Position numbers and translations under genes: made by a program
Assembly: GCA_963814865.1 (NCBI GenBank)
Contig: CAWFEN010000014.1
Location: 682,001 to 746,000 of the forward strand
Origin: AP-15 sp963814865
Lineage (GTDB): Bacteria > Pseudomonadota > Alphaproteobacteria > ATCC43930 > CGMCC-115725
DNA length: 64,000 bases
Direction: 5' to 3'
Shown here: in pieces, positions 1-8,674 of the stretch
Numbering within the stretch: the stretch's first letter is position 1
Layout: every line of letters starts with the position of its first letter
The notes under the pieces: model-generated
Told to the model about the DNA's origin: nothing
What the model saw: the letters and a program-made list of their open reading frames with translations, nothing else
Database searches by the model: none

Positions 1-426
1 GAATGCCGAAAGATTGGCATAAAAATATGGCCCCTGCCAATCAATTCCCACGCCGCGCGTCACCAAGGAAGCCGGCGGCCACCGCTGTCCGACAGTGCAA
101 TCGGTCGAAATCGTTCATGGATCGCGCCGCCGGCGGCCAAACGGAAACGGGCGACCCCGGAAGGCCGCCCGTCTCCCCCTTGCGCGGTGCGGGGGGCTCG
201 CAATCCGCCAGCGAATCCACCGGGACAAGGCCCACCGATCGCCGGACTGTGGCTGCGCGCCGCACTGCGCCGGCCGCGCAAATGGAATGCTGACCGGATT
301 CTCGCGGCGGGCAAGCCCGGAACCGGTCATCCACAGCTTTGTCCACGGGAAAGCAGCGTTATCCCGGTTTGCCCGCCGATTCATCCCCGGATGAGAGGTT
401 GGACCGGCCGGGATCGGCGAGGCGGC
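1..426. other. Non-coding stretch, no gene recognised
   Basis: This lies between the 3' end of rnpB (read leftwards) and the window edge. Open frames on both strands are low-complexity, arginine/proline-rich shadows of GC-rich DNA with no recognisable domain. A small AT-richer patch near positions 14-45 could hold a leftward promoter for a gene beyond the edge. I see nothing else I can support. Confidence 0.5.
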
Positions 427-836
427 GCCAGACGGCGTGTAAGCCGGGTTCTGTCCCGCCCGCTTGGGGCGGGCGGTGATGGCCATTCCTCTGGGACGCC
501 CGTTGCCGAGCGCCTCATGCGACCGACCCGAGCGGCGGCGCGAAGGCCCGCCCGGCATCGCCGGATCGCTCCGGGACGCCTGCCGCTCCTACTTGGTCTT
601 GCTCCCGGTGGGGTTTTCCCTGCCGCCGCCGTTGCCGGCGGCGCGGTGCGCTCTTACCGCACCGTTTCACCCTTGCCGCCCGCCCCGTGATGCCCGAGGC
701 AGGCTCGGCGGTGTCCTTTCTGTGGCACTGTCCCTGGGGTCGCCCCCGCCGGGCGTTACCCGGCACCGCACCTCCGTGGAGCCCGGACTTTCCTCTCCCC
801 GCACCGTGGCGAGGAGCGGCCATCCAGCCGTCTGGC
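427..836 (-). ncRNA. rnpB: RNase P RNA (bacterial type A)
   Basis: This is the catalytic RNA of ribonuclease P, which removes the 5' leader from pre-tRNAs together with the protein RnpA. Read on the minus strand, the universally conserved 5' block GGAGAGGAAAGTCCGGG lies at about 782-798 and the 3' block ACAGAACCCGGCTTA at 440-454. The ends pair: GCCAGACGG near 836 with CCGTCTGGC near 427, closing helix P1. The length of about 410 nt fits the type A RNAs of proteobacteria. A clear promoter sits immediately upstream. The exact ends are estimated from the P1 pairing and are good to a few bases. Confidence 0.96.
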
Positions 837-842
837 ACAAGA

Positions 843-871
843 GATTTGGGCAGCGACGACGCCTTTGTCAA
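843..871 (-). promoter_or_regulatory. Sigma-70-type promoter of rnpB
   Basis: On the minus strand a perfect -35 hexamer TTGACA (866-871) is followed, after 17 bases, by CAAATC (843-848) as a weak -10. Transcription would start about 7 bases further on, at the first bases of the RNase P RNA near 836. Spacing and position both fit, which makes this one of the better-supported promoters in the window. Confidence 0.7.
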
Positions 872-920
872 AGGCTGAGGCGGAGTCCTCCGCTCCGTGC
901 TGCCGCGATCGCCGCTGCGG

Positions 921-1880
921 TCACGGCGTCGTGTCGATGCCGACGGCGGCGCCGAACTTCTTTTTGACGTTCCCGCCGAAGAGCGGGTTGACGAGACGGG
1001 TGGTGTTGCCGGCAGTCGCGGCGACCGCTGTGGCGCACGCCATGTAGGGCGAGATAAAGGTGTTGTGAGCCGCGTTGGGCGACGCGATCACGAGACAGGT
1101 CGGCGCCACTTCGAGGTCCATCGCGTCGATCGTGTTGGCAAAGCTGTAGCCTTTCTCGATCAGCAGGCCGGCGCCGCCCTTGGCGCTTGCCGACCCGGCG
1201 CCGCTGATCCGCGAAATCTGCGTCTGCTCCAACGCGATCCCGGCGGCGCCGCCTGCCGAATCGGCGACGGCAAAGATCTCGGAACTCAACACATAGTTGA
1301 GCTGCAATCCCCCGGACCGGGGCCCCGGACCGGCGTTGTTGACGATCAGGTGATCGATCTTGATCGAATTCTGCGCATCCGAAAAATCGGGGTTGCCGAT
1401 GACGACGGCATAGCTGTCGCTGTCGGCGTTGACGAACAATGTTCCTTCTTCCTTGAAATAGAAGCAGCCCTTCGGCGCCTGGGCCACCCCGCCGGAACAG
1501 CGGATCATCATCACCGGTCCGGAGGTGATCCCGCGGCCGTCGAGGATCGCGCCCATCGAAATCAGCCGGAAGCCGGTATCCGCGCGCGGCGTGTAATCGA
1601 TGATCAGGGGCCGGGTCAGCTCATAGGTGCCGTGAGAAAGCAGCAACGGCTGATCGGCGGCGAGTGCCGCGTGCAGTGCGTGCCTGATCGCAGCGGTGTC
1701 GTCGCTGATGCCATTCCCGGTCGCACCGTAGCACCGCACATCGATCCAAAAGCTGACGCCGCACGCCGGCTGGGTCGGCGCCGGCTGGAGGTTTTGCCCT
1801 GCGCCGCGAGCCGACGGCGCGAGAGCGGCGAGGACGACGAGCACCAAAAGCCTAAGGCGGGAACGGTCAAAGCGGCCCAT
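921..1880 (-). CDS. Secreted pectate-lyase-3-like beta-helix protein
   Basis: This 319-residue protein starts with a basic N-terminus and a hydrophobic signal segment (about residues 9-26, cleavage after SARG). Residues 45-70 carry the signature DVRCYGATGNGISDDTAAI, the opening of the Pectate_lyase_3 fold (PF12708) seen in polygalacturonases and phage tail-spike proteins. This fold is a right-handed beta-helix that usually binds or cuts polysaccharide. The rest is rich in beta-strand-like Asn/Gly/Val segments (LIVNNAG, GGLQLNY). I see no clear catalytic triad, so a non-enzymatic surface or carbohydrate-binding role is possible. The gene stands alone and ends about 85 bases before rnpB. An AT-rich region upstream (1935-2000) could hold its promoter. 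Family assignment is confident; substrate is unknown. Confidence 0.8.
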   Translation of the reverse strand: MGRFDRSRLRLLVLVVLAALAPSARGAGQNLQPAPTQPACGVSFWIDVRCYGATGNGISDDTAAIRHALHAALAADQPLLLSHGTYELTRPLIIDYTPRADTGFRLISMGAILDGRGITSGPVMMIRCSGGVAQAPKGCFYFKEEGTLFVNADSDSYAVVIGNPDFSDAQNSIKIDHLIVNNAGPGPRSGGLQLNYVLSSEIFAVADSAGGAAGIALEQTQISRISGAGSASAKGGAGLLIEKGYSFANTIDAMDLEVAPTCLVIASPNAAHNTFISPYMACATAVAATAGNTTRLVNPLFGGNVKKKFGAAVGIDTTP

Positions 1881-2098
1881 ATTATCCTCCTCAGCGGTGC
1901 CGGCGAGCTGGGTGGCGCCCCGACCGCACCGATAACGGGTATATGAATACCGTTTACCCTAATAAAACGTATTTGTCGCTAATTTTATGCGATCAACCAT
2001 GCATTTTTCTGGATACGGGTTATCGCGTGCGCATATCGCGATGTTCCCGCCGATCAACGTCCGAATCCGCGAATCGCCGGGACGCTCCCGGTGACCGC

Positions 2099-3055
2099 TC
2101 AGACGCGGCCGGGCCGACGAAAAAATCCATGTACGACGATGCCGACGATGATCAACGCGCCGCCGATGGCACGGTCCGCGGTCAGCTTCTCGCCGAGCGC
2201 CAGGACGCCGACGAGGACAACGGTGAGGAGCTCGACATTGGCGATGATCGCATAGCTGCTGGGACCCAGCCGCGGCACGCTGTAGCAGAACAGCGTGACG
2301 GTCAGCGCGCCCGGCCCGAAGGCGATCAGCAACAGGAGCAGCCAGGTGCCAGGCGCCGTCGGGATGTCGAGGCCGAGATGGAGGCTCGCCCCGACAAACG
2401 TGGCCGCCAGCCCGAGATAAAGGCAGATCGCGCCGATCAGCGGCGGGTGACGCCGCATCAGGACCGAATTGGCGGCGAGATAGAGCGCGTAGATCAACGG
2501 CGACGGCAAAATCCACATCAGCCCGTGCGGATCGAGGCCGCCGCTGCGCAGTCCCGGCAAGGTCACCAGTCCGGCGCCGGTCAGGATGACCGCGACGCTC
2601 AATGCCGCCGGCAAGCGAAGCGGCCGCTTGAAGATCAGCCGGTCGAGCGCCAGGGTGAGGGCGGGGTAGGTGTAGAACAGCAGGATCGCGATGCTGGTAT
2701 CGAGGGTGTGCAGGCTCTCCCAGAAGCACAGGGTTTGCCCGGCCCCGAGCGTCGCCCCGACCAGCGCGATGCGCCACGCGCCGCCGCGCAATGCCGCGCC
2801 GAGATCGTGCCGCGACAGCACCGCCGCCACGGTCAGCGGCAGCAGCGCGAGACCGTAGCGCCAGACCAGCATCGAGGGAGCGCTGATCCCGTCTTTGTAG
2901 AGGCGCAATGCGATGAACGGCATGAAGCCGACCATGACGCTGGCGCCAACCGCAGCCAGCGCCGCCCGCCAAATCGGCGATGGCGGCAGCCGAGAGGGCG
3001 GTGCGTTTTGCCGCCGGGATCGCGGTTTCACCGGCCCGGATCGAGAGATCATCAT
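2099..3055 (-). CDS. EamA/DMT-superfamily transporter
   Basis: This 318-residue inner-membrane protein has about ten hydrophobic helices in two repeated five-helix halves, as in drug/metabolite transporters of the EamA family (RhaT, YdcZ and relatives). Segments such as SIAILLFYTYPALTLALD and ELLTVVLVGVLALGEKLT match the conserved ends of the two EamA repeats. Substrate cannot be inferred. The first 30 residues are basic and proline-rich before helix 1, and the annotated ATG (3053-3055) overlaps the start of the divergent neighbour, so a start further inside is possible. Such a shared CATG start leaves no room for ordinary leaders on both sides. Confidence 0.88.
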   Translation of the reverse strand: MMISRSGPVKPRSRRQNAPPSRLPPSPIWRAALAAVGASVMVGFMPFIALRLYKDGISAPSMLVWRYGLALLPLTVAAVLSRHDLGAALRGGAWRIALVGATLGAGQTLCFWESLHTLDTSIAILLFYTYPALTLALDRLIFKRPLRLPAALSVAVILTGAGLVTLPGLRSGGLDPHGLMWILPSPLIYALYLAANSVLMRRHPPLIGAICLYLGLAATFVGASLHLGLDIPTAPGTWLLLLLIAFGPGALTVTLFCYSVPRLGPSSYAIIANVELLTVVLVGVLALGEKLTADRAIGGALIIVGIVVHGFFRRPGRV

Positions 3056-3419
3056 GACGGACGCGAGAGAGAGATCAGATGTTCGGCTGAAGCGGGCCTA
3101 CCTGCCGCCGTCGCCCAAGGACGGCACGCGCATTCTCGTCGATCGCCTGTGGCCGCGCGGGCTGCGCAAATCGGAGGCCGCCATCGATCGCTGGGCGAAG
3201 GATCTCGCGCCGAGCACCGGACTGCGCCGATGGTTCGGGCATGATCCGGCCCGATGGGACGAGTTCCGCCTGCGATACCAGGGCGAGCTGTCGGACCGCG
3301 CCGCGGAACTGGACGAGCTGCGGGCGCTGGCCTGCCAGGGGCCGATCACGCTGGTGTTCGCGGCGCGCGACGAATTGCACAACGACGCCGTCGTGCTGCG
3401 CGACCTTCTCGCCGGTTGA
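3054..3419 (+). CDS. DUF488 (YeaO-like) family protein
   Basis: A 121-residue soluble protein of the DUF488 family. The family hallmarks DRLWPRG, WAKDLAPS and FGHDPARWDEF are all present, as is the C-terminal strand LVFAARDELHNDA. The biochemical role of the family is not established; homologues are small stand-alone cytosolic proteins. I place the start at the ATG at 3054; an upstream extension would add 47 residues that look like non-coding shadow. It is divergent from the EamA gene and overlaps its first codon. Confidence 0.85.
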   Translation: MTDARERSDVRLKRAYLPPSPKDGTRILVDRLWPRGLRKSEAAIDRWAKDLAPSTGLRRWFGHDPARWDEFRLRYQGELSDRAAELDELRALACQGPITLVFAARDELHNDAVVLRDLLAG

Positions 3420-3458
3420 AACAGCCCGCCCGGCCCCGGCATCCGCGGCACCGGCCGT

Positions 3459-3832
3459 TCATCCGGCGGCGTCCATCGCCTTCTTCAACGCGCCTTGCCA
3501 AGTGCCGCGCGCCATCGCCGCGCCCGGCGGCGATCTCATCGAAGACGCTGGCATTGTTGTGATGGATGATCACGGTGGCGTGCTTGAAGTTGGCGCGGGC
3601 AAAAGCCTCGTTGGCCGATCCCCTCATAGCTCCCGTCCGGGCGCAGAAAGCTGAACGGCCGGTGGTCGCCGGCGGTGCCGACACGCAGAATGCCGCGCCG
3701 GCGAATTGCCGCGAGCGGCGGCGAGCCCCCGATAGAGCGGGCGCCTGCCTGCGGGTGGCGCGGCGGATCGTAAAGCGGCTGCGTCACCTGTTCCCTCCGC
3801 TGAGCGATGGCTGACCCTACCGCGCGGCGCAT
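3459..3832 (-). pseudogene. Decayed amino-acid-type periplasmic binding protein (cyclohexadienyl dehydratase-like)
   Basis: This is the remnant of a family-3 solute-binding protein gene. The first frame gives ILRVGTAGDHRPFSFL followed by DGSYEGI, the mature N-terminus of cyclohexadienyl dehydratase/arginine-binding-type proteins. A second frame then carries ANFKHATVIIHHNNASVFDE and IAAGRGD, which belongs well downstream in the intact protein. A third frame ends in GTWQGALKKAMDAAG and a stop at 3459, the usual C-terminus. About 374 bases remain, where the family needs roughly 780, so there is a large internal deletion plus at least two frame changes. This is real decay rather than a single read error. 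The start codon region abuts the MFS gene start at 3832. Confidence 0.75.
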
Positions 3833-5418
3833 TGTTCGGCGAGGGCGATCGACCTAGATATTCCTGCCCGCCTCGCCGTCTGCCGCTGGAGCGTTCCGGT
3901 TTGGACCAAGCCATTACCCAGGAGCCCCGGCCTTCCGTCGTCGTGCCGCGGCGCGGGATGGTGCTGGCGGCCGCGCTGATGGCAACGTTCATGGCCGCGG
4001 TCGAAAGCTCGATCGTTGCCACCGCGATGCCGACAATCGTCGGCGATCTCGGCGGGTTCAGCCTGTTCAGCTGGGTATTCGCGGCTTATCTGCTGGCGAT
4101 GGCGGTGACGATCCCGGTCTATGGCCGCCTCGCCGACATCTATGGCCGCAAGCGCGTGTTCTTCACCGGCGCCGGCATCTTCCTGCTCGGCACCGGCTTG
4201 TGCGGGCTGGCCGGCAACATGGTCATGCTGGTGCTGTTCCGCGCCGTGCAGGGGCTCGGCGCGGGCGCCATCCAGCCGATCGCCAGCACGATCGTCGGCG
4301 ACATCTATACGCCGGCCGAGCGCGCCCGGGTCCAGGGCTATATTTCAAGCGTGTTCGGTTGCTCTGCGATCGTCGGCCCGGCGCTCGGCGCCTTCCTCGT
4401 CGAGCATGCGCATTGGTCTTTCGTGTTCTGGATCAACCTGCCGATCGGGGCGGCGAGCGTCGCCATGTTCGCGCTATTCCTGCACGAGCGGGTCGAGCGG
4501 CGTCCGCATCGGATTGATTATCTCGGGGCGGTGCTGCTGATCGCCGGCATCACCGCCTTGATGCTGGCGCTGGTCGGGGCGGACCGCCTGGGCGGTGCTG
4601 CGACGGCGGTGCTGGTTGCCGGCGGCGGGGGCGCGCTGGCGGTCTTCGCCGTTCACGAAAGCCACACGCCGGAGCCGATGACGCCGTTGCGGCTGTGGCG
4701 CAACCGGGTCATCGCGCTGAGCAATTTCGGCGTCTTCGGCACCGGCGCTTCGATGATCGGGGTGTCGGCGTTTCTGCCGACCTATGTGCAAGGGGTGATG
4801 GGACGCAGCCCCGGTACTGCGGGCTTTGCGCTCGGCTGCATGTCGGTCAGCTGGATGTTCGCCTCGATGGCGGCCGGCAGGCTGATGATCCGCACCTCCT
4901 ATCGGCTCACCGCGGCGATCGGCGGGTTGGCGCTGGTCGCCGGCGCGGTGATGCTGACGAGCTTGCAGCCGACCAGCACTGCCTGGTGGGCAGCGGCCGG
5001 ATCGCTGGTCATGGGCATCGGCATGGGCTGCTGCAATACCGCCTTTCTGGTGGCGTTGCAGGCAAGCGTCGGCTGGGGCGAGCGCGGCGTCGCGACCGCC
5101 TCGAACATGTTCATGCGCATGATCGGGCAATCGGTCGGCGCCGCATCCTATGGCGCCGTCCTCAATTTTGGCTTGCACCGCCGGCTGCCCGGAGCCGGCG
5201 ACGCGGTCAACCGCCTGCTCGACCCGGCGACGCGCCAAAGCCTCGGCGTCGACGAGATCAGCAGGCTCGCCGGCGCGGTCGACGCCGCGCTCCACAATGT
5301 CCATCTGATCGTCGTGCTGATAGCGGCCGCGACCCTGGCGCTGACATTCTGGTTTCCCGCCGGGCTGAGCCCGATCCGGCCCGCCCGGCCGCGCACCGCC
5401 GTCCCGCGCGCACGTTGA
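3832..5418 (+). CDS. MFS transporter, DHA2 (14-helix, EmrB/QacA) type
   Basis: A 528-residue inner-membrane protein with about 14 hydrophobic helices. Helix 1 contains the DHA2 signature AAVESSIVATAMPTIVGDL. The cytoplasmic loop after helix 2 has MFS motif A (GRLADIYGRKRV) and helix 5 has the drug-antiporter motif C (GPALGAFL). Proteins of this class export drugs or other small hydrophobic molecules using the proton gradient. No membrane-fusion partner is adjacent. The start is uncertain: ATG 3832 gives a 40-residue hydrophilic leader, while a TTG at 3901 would give a more typical N-terminus. C-terminal residues after about 510 are basic and proline-rich. Confidence 0.9.
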   Translation: MFGEGDRPRYSCPPRRLPLERSGLDQAITQEPRPSVVVPRRGMVLAAALMATFMAAVESSIVATAMPTIVGDLGGFSLFSWVFAAYLLAMAVTIPVYGRLADIYGRKRVFFTGAGIFLLGTGLCGLAGNMVMLVLFRAVQGLGAGAIQPIASTIVGDIYTPAERARVQGYISSVFGCSAIVGPALGAFLVEHAHWSFVFWINLPIGAASVAMFALFLHERVERRPHRIDYLGAVLLIAGITALMLALVGADRLGGAATAVLVAGGGGALAVFAVHESHTPEPMTPLRLWRNRVIALSNFGVFGTGASMIGVSAFLPTYVQGVMGRSPGTAGFALGCMSVSWMFASMAAGRLMIRTSYRLTAAIGGLALVAGAVMLTSLQPTSTAWWAAAGSLVMGIGMGCCNTAFLVALQASVGWGERGVATASNMFMRMIGQSVGAASYGAVLNFGLHRRLPGAGDAVNRLLDPATRQSLGVDEISRLAGAVDAALHNVHLIVVLIAAATLALTFWFPAGLSPIRPARPRTAVPRAR

Positions 5419-5476
5419 GTTGCGCTGCCGGGCTTCTATACTCGACGCAGACGCTCGCAGAGGGAGAGGAACCGCC

Positions 5477-6451
5477 ATGTCGGCCATACTCGGAACAGAC
5501 GGCTTTCGCTATCAAGTCGTTGACGGCTGGGCGAAATTGCCGCCCGGCTATGAGTTCGACGCCGACGTCGCCGCGGTCGGCGTCGACAAAAACGACAACG
5601 TCTACGCCTTCAATCGCGGCAAGCACCCGATGTGCGTCTTCGACCGCGACGGCAACCTCTTGCGGACCTGGGGCGAAGGCGTCTTCGTGCGCCCGCACGG
5701 CGTCCACATCGCACCCGACGACACGCTGTGGCTGACCGACGACGGCGACCACACGGTCCGGCACTGCACCCTCGACGGCAAGGTGCTGCTGACCATCGGC
5801 ATTCCGGGCAAGCCCGCGCCCTATATGAGCGGCGAGCCGTTCCACCGCTGCACCCATACCGCATTGTCGCCGCAGGGCGACTATCTCTACATTTCCGACG
5901 GCTACGGCAATTCCCGCGTCCACAAATATACGCCGGACGGCAAACGCGTGGCCTCGTGGGGCGAGCCCGGCACCGATCCGGGCCAGTTCAACATCGCCCA
6001 CAACATCTGCTGCGACCCGGACGGCTGGGTCTATGTCGCCGACCGCGAAAACCACCGCGTCCAGGTGTTCGACGGCAACGGCAAATACGAAGCGCAATGG
6101 AACAACATGCATCGCCCCTCCGGGCTCTACATGGAGAGCGGCACGAAGACGCCGCGCTTTTATGTCGGCGAGATCGGGCCCGACATGGCGGTCAACATCG
6201 ACCTGCCGAATTGCGGCCCGCGGGTCAGCATCTACACTCACAAGGGCGAACTCCTGGCGCGGCTCGGCCACGCCCATGCCGGGCTCGATTCCGGCCAGTT
6301 CATCTCGCCGCACGGGATCTCGGTCGATTCGCGCGGCGACATCTATGTCGGCGAGGTATCGTTCACCAATTGGGGCCGCCGCGTCCGCGCCAAGGGCGAG
6401 CAATTGCCCCCCGACCTCAGAAGCCTGCAAAAGCTGGCGAAGGTGGCTTGA
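5477..6451 (+). CDS. NHL-repeat beta-propeller protein
   Basis: A 324-residue protein built of NHL-type repeats, each with a pattern like PHGVHIAPDDTLWLTDDGDH or CCDPDGWVYVADRENHRV followed by QVFDGNGK. It should fold as a six-bladed propeller. The closest named relatives are peptidyl-alpha-hydroxyglycine alpha-amidating lyase-like proteins, but that activity cannot be assumed. No signal peptide or membrane segment is visible, so it is probably cytosolic. The ATG at 5477 follows a strong ribosome-binding site (AGGGAGAGGA, 5461-5470). It stands alone between the MFS gene and a convergent PEP-CTERM gene. Confidence 0.85.
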   Translation: MSAILGTDGFRYQVVDGWAKLPPGYEFDADVAAVGVDKNDNVYAFNRGKHPMCVFDRDGNLLRTWGEGVFVRPHGVHIAPDDTLWLTDDGDHTVRHCTLDGKVLLTIGIPGKPAPYMSGEPFHRCTHTALSPQGDYLYISDGYGNSRVHKYTPDGKRVASWGEPGTDPGQFNIAHNICCDPDGWVYVADRENHRVQVFDGNGKYEAQWNNMHRPSGLYMESGTKTPRFYVGEIGPDMAVNIDLPNCGPRVSIYTHKGELLARLGHAHAGLDSGQFISPHGISVDSRGDIYVGEVSFTNWGRRVRAKGEQLPPDLRSLQKLAKVA

Positions 6452-6586
6452 GAAAACCGGCTTTCCGTTATCCTGAGGCGGGCGCGGCGCCCATTTCGAA
6501 GGACGCACCGGGCTCGCGATCGCCGCAACGACTGCCGCAATCGCGACGCTTGGTGACGCCGCTCGGGAGCGATATCGTGATCGCTC

Positions 6587-7285
6587 TCAGCCGGGCGCCA
6601 ACCCCCGCTGCCGGTTGGCCGCGGCGCGCCGGCGGCGGAGCAGGCCAAACCCAGCCAAGGCCACGCCGAGGAGCGAGAGGGAGGCAGGCTCCGGCGCGTC
6701 GACGACGCGGCTGTCGTCGACGAGGGCGTCGAGGCTGGTCAGGCTCTTCGCGCCTGCGGTGATGGTCACGATTTCGGTGAGCGAGTAGCGACCCGTAAAT
6801 TCCGGCGCCAAGGCAGTGCCCATTTGATTGTCGATCAAATCACTCGACAATAGCGTCTCCTTCCCGAACGGAATATTCGCCGTATCGAGATAGGTGGTCA
6901 GCGTTGCGTCGCTGTTCACATAGTTGCCGACGATGCGGCTGATGAACTGATCGCCGGCGCTGATGGTCTTGAAGCCGGTCTCCGTCAGCAAAACCTTCAG
7001 GGTGCCGCCTTTTTTTTTGCTGGTAACGTCGAGAGAGGTCAGATCGAGCACCGGATCGGTGCGAGACCCGGCGACCGGGAACCCGACACCGGTGTCGACG
7101 CTGACGGTAAAATTGCCGATTGTTCCGTCGAATCGGGCGAGGCCCGGAGTGGCTGAGCCGTTCGCCTTCTCCGTTAGCGCGCCTTTGGTGACCTTCAGCC
7201 AGATGCCGGCGCGAGCCTGAAACGAGAAGCCGGCGGCGGCAATCAAAACCGCGATTGCCAGCGACCTGCGGGCAGTATTCATCAC
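6587..7285 (-). CDS. PEP-CTERM sorting-signal protein
   Basis: A 232-residue exported protein. The N-terminus is a signal peptide (about residues 1-26, ending QARA). The C-terminus has the tripartite PEP-CTERM signal: the PEP motif in DAPEPASLSLLG, a hydrophobic stretch (VALAGFGLL) and a basic run RRRR. Such proteins are cleaved by an exosortase and are tied to exopolysaccharide or biofilm production; the exosortase would be elsewhere. The middle is a beta-rich domain of unknown family. A run of nine A on the coding strand (7010-7018) encodes part of a Lys-rich patch and could be slippery. A 7-bp hairpin (6567-6586) lies just beyond the stop but lacks a T tract. Confidence 0.82.
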   Translation of the reverse strand: MMNTARRSLAIAVLIAAAGFSFQARAGIWLKVTKGALTEKANGSATPGLARFDGTIGNFTVSVDTGVGFPVAGSRTDPVLDLTSLDVTSKKKGGTLKVLLTETGFKTISAGDQFISRIVGNYVNSDATLTTYLDTANIPFGKETLLSSDLIDNQMGTALAPEFTGRYSLTEIVTITAGAKSLTSLDALVDDSRVVDAPEPASLSLLGVALAGFGLLRRRRAAANRQRGLAPG

Positions 7286-7538
7286 GTCAATCCCTTTGGT
7301 TAAATTCTCTGCTCCGTCAGCACTTTGGGCTCATGCCGCCGGTGCGTGCCATATGCGTGAAAAAAAGCTAATAACGCTACGAAATTAGTAGTTAATGCTT
7401 TAATAATCGTGGTTAATCCAACGCTATGCCTAGTGTCAGCAATCGCCGACTTGCGCTGCCCGGCACGGCGCCCCTCAGGCTCGGATGAGCGGCGGTGCGG
7501 GCGGATTGCCGCGACACCGCCGATCGTGAAAGGCGGGC

Positions 7539-8327
7539 TCAGCCCATCGTCGAGTTGAAGGCGCCGCCATCGAGCAGCAGGTTCTGGCCGACGATGAAGC
7601 CGGATGAGGCGGCGCACAGAAAGGCGCAGGCATCGCCGAATTCCGCGGGCTCGCCGACCCGGCCGGCCGGGTTCGCCTGGCCGCGCCGGGCCAGCAGCTC
7701 CTCGAACGGGATGTTTTGCCGCCGCGCCTCGAACTCGATGCCCGAACGCAGCCGGTCGGTCAGGAACGGGCCGGGCAGCAGGCCGTTGATCGTCACATTA
7801 TGCTTCGCCACCTGGCGCGCGATGCCGGCACAGAAGGCGGTCAAACCGGCCCGCGCGCCGTTGCTCATGCCGAGATTGGCGATCGGCGATTTGACCGAGC
7901 CCGAGGTGATGTTGACGATGCGGCCGAAGCGGCGCTCGCACATGCCGTCGACTGTCGCCTTGATCAGCATGATCGGGGTCAGCATGTTGGCGTTGACCGC
8001 CTTTTGCCAATCCTCGACGCTCCAGTCGCGAAAATCGCCGTGCGGCGGCCCGCCGCAATTGTTGACGAGGATGTCGGGGTTGGGACAGGCCGCGAGAGCG
8101 GCAGCGCGGCCGGCTTCCGTCGAGATGTCGCCCGGGACCGCCGTCACCTTGACGCCGGTCTCCTTGCGGATCTCCTCGGCGGTCTGTTCGAGGGTCTCGG
8201 CGGTGCGCGCGGTGATCGTCAGCTCGACCCCGGCGCGTCCCAGCGCCGTCGCGCAGGCCTTCCCCAATCCCTTGCTCGCCGCACAAACCAATGCCTTGCG
8301 GCCGCGAATGCGCAAATCCAGCATCAA
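7539..8327 (-). CDS. SDR-family oxidoreductase lacking the usual Tyr-Lys catalytic pair
   Basis: A 262-residue short-chain dehydrogenase/reductase fold. The nucleotide-binding glycine motif is ASKGLGKA near residue 18, the structural strand motif is ILVNNCGG near residue 86, and NVTINGLLPGPF is the typical post-active-site strand. The active-site serine (ITSGS) is present. The expected YxxxK is replaced by a stretch reading LGMSNGARAGL. That variant recurs in a subgroup annotated as beta-ketoacyl-ACP-reductase-like SDRs, so this is a subgroup trait rather than damage. Substrate and even redox activity are uncertain. The gene is alone and divergent from a small hypothetical gene. Confidence 0.88.
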   Translation of the reverse strand: MMLDLRIRGRKALVCAASKGLGKACATALGRAGVELTITARTAETLEQTAEEIRKETGVKVTAVPGDISTEAGRAAALAACPNPDILVNNCGGPPHGDFRDWSVEDWQKAVNANMLTPIMLIKATVDGMCERRFGRIVNITSGSVKSPIANLGMSNGARAGLTAFCAGIARQVAKHNVTINGLLPGPFLTDRLRSGIEFEARRQNIPFEELLARRGQANPAGRVGEPAEFGDACAFLCAASSGFIVGQNLLLDGGAFNSTMG

Positions 8328-8419
8328 ATCCTCCGCTGTGTAGATCGGGCTTCCCAGGTCGGTGTACCCTGGTTCGGCCTTGTCGGCGATCGGAAAGAAA
8401 TACGCGAAAGGCCGTCGCG

Positions 8420-8635
8420 ATGAAGCTGACCTTGATACTCGACCCCGCGCCTGCGGGCGTGCGCGCCAGTCTCGTCGAAGAATGGGACGAGATCGGCGGC
8501 GCCACGAAGATGGAGCCGATGGTGCGCCATTTCGATACGGATGAGCAGGCGGTCGTCTGGGGGCGGTCGCTGGCGCGCCGACGCGGGTTGACGCAGATCT
8601 ACCTCACCGACAACCGAAACACCGTCCAGCGCTGA
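8420..8635 (+). CDS. Small hypothetical protein (71 residues)
   Basis: I do not recognise this family. The protein is short, soluble and mixed charged (starts MKLTLILDPAPAG, ends DNRNTVQR), with an alpha/beta-like pattern and no membrane segment. The ATG at 8420 lies about 90 bases from the divergent SDR start, leaving room for a promoter. It ends 40 bases before the convergent lipoprotein gene. Codon use resembles its neighbours, which favours a real gene. Confidence 0.55.
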   Translation: MKLTLILDPAPAGVRASLVEEWDEIGGATKMEPMVRHFDTDEQAVVWGRSLARRRGLTQIYLTDNRNTVQR

Positions 8636-8674
8636 ACCCGGCAGGGTCCGGCCGCGCGACGGCGCTGCTGTCGA

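Noticed and set aside
1..60. A MraZ-type regulatory region, since mraZ often follows rnpB
   Set aside because: Only one TGGGA-like element is visible and the gene would lie beyond the window.
327..335. TCATCCACA and nearby TTGTCCACG, like DnaA boxes
   Set aside because: Only one near-match and one poor match, with no AT-rich unwinding region or dnaA/dnaN genes; not an origin.
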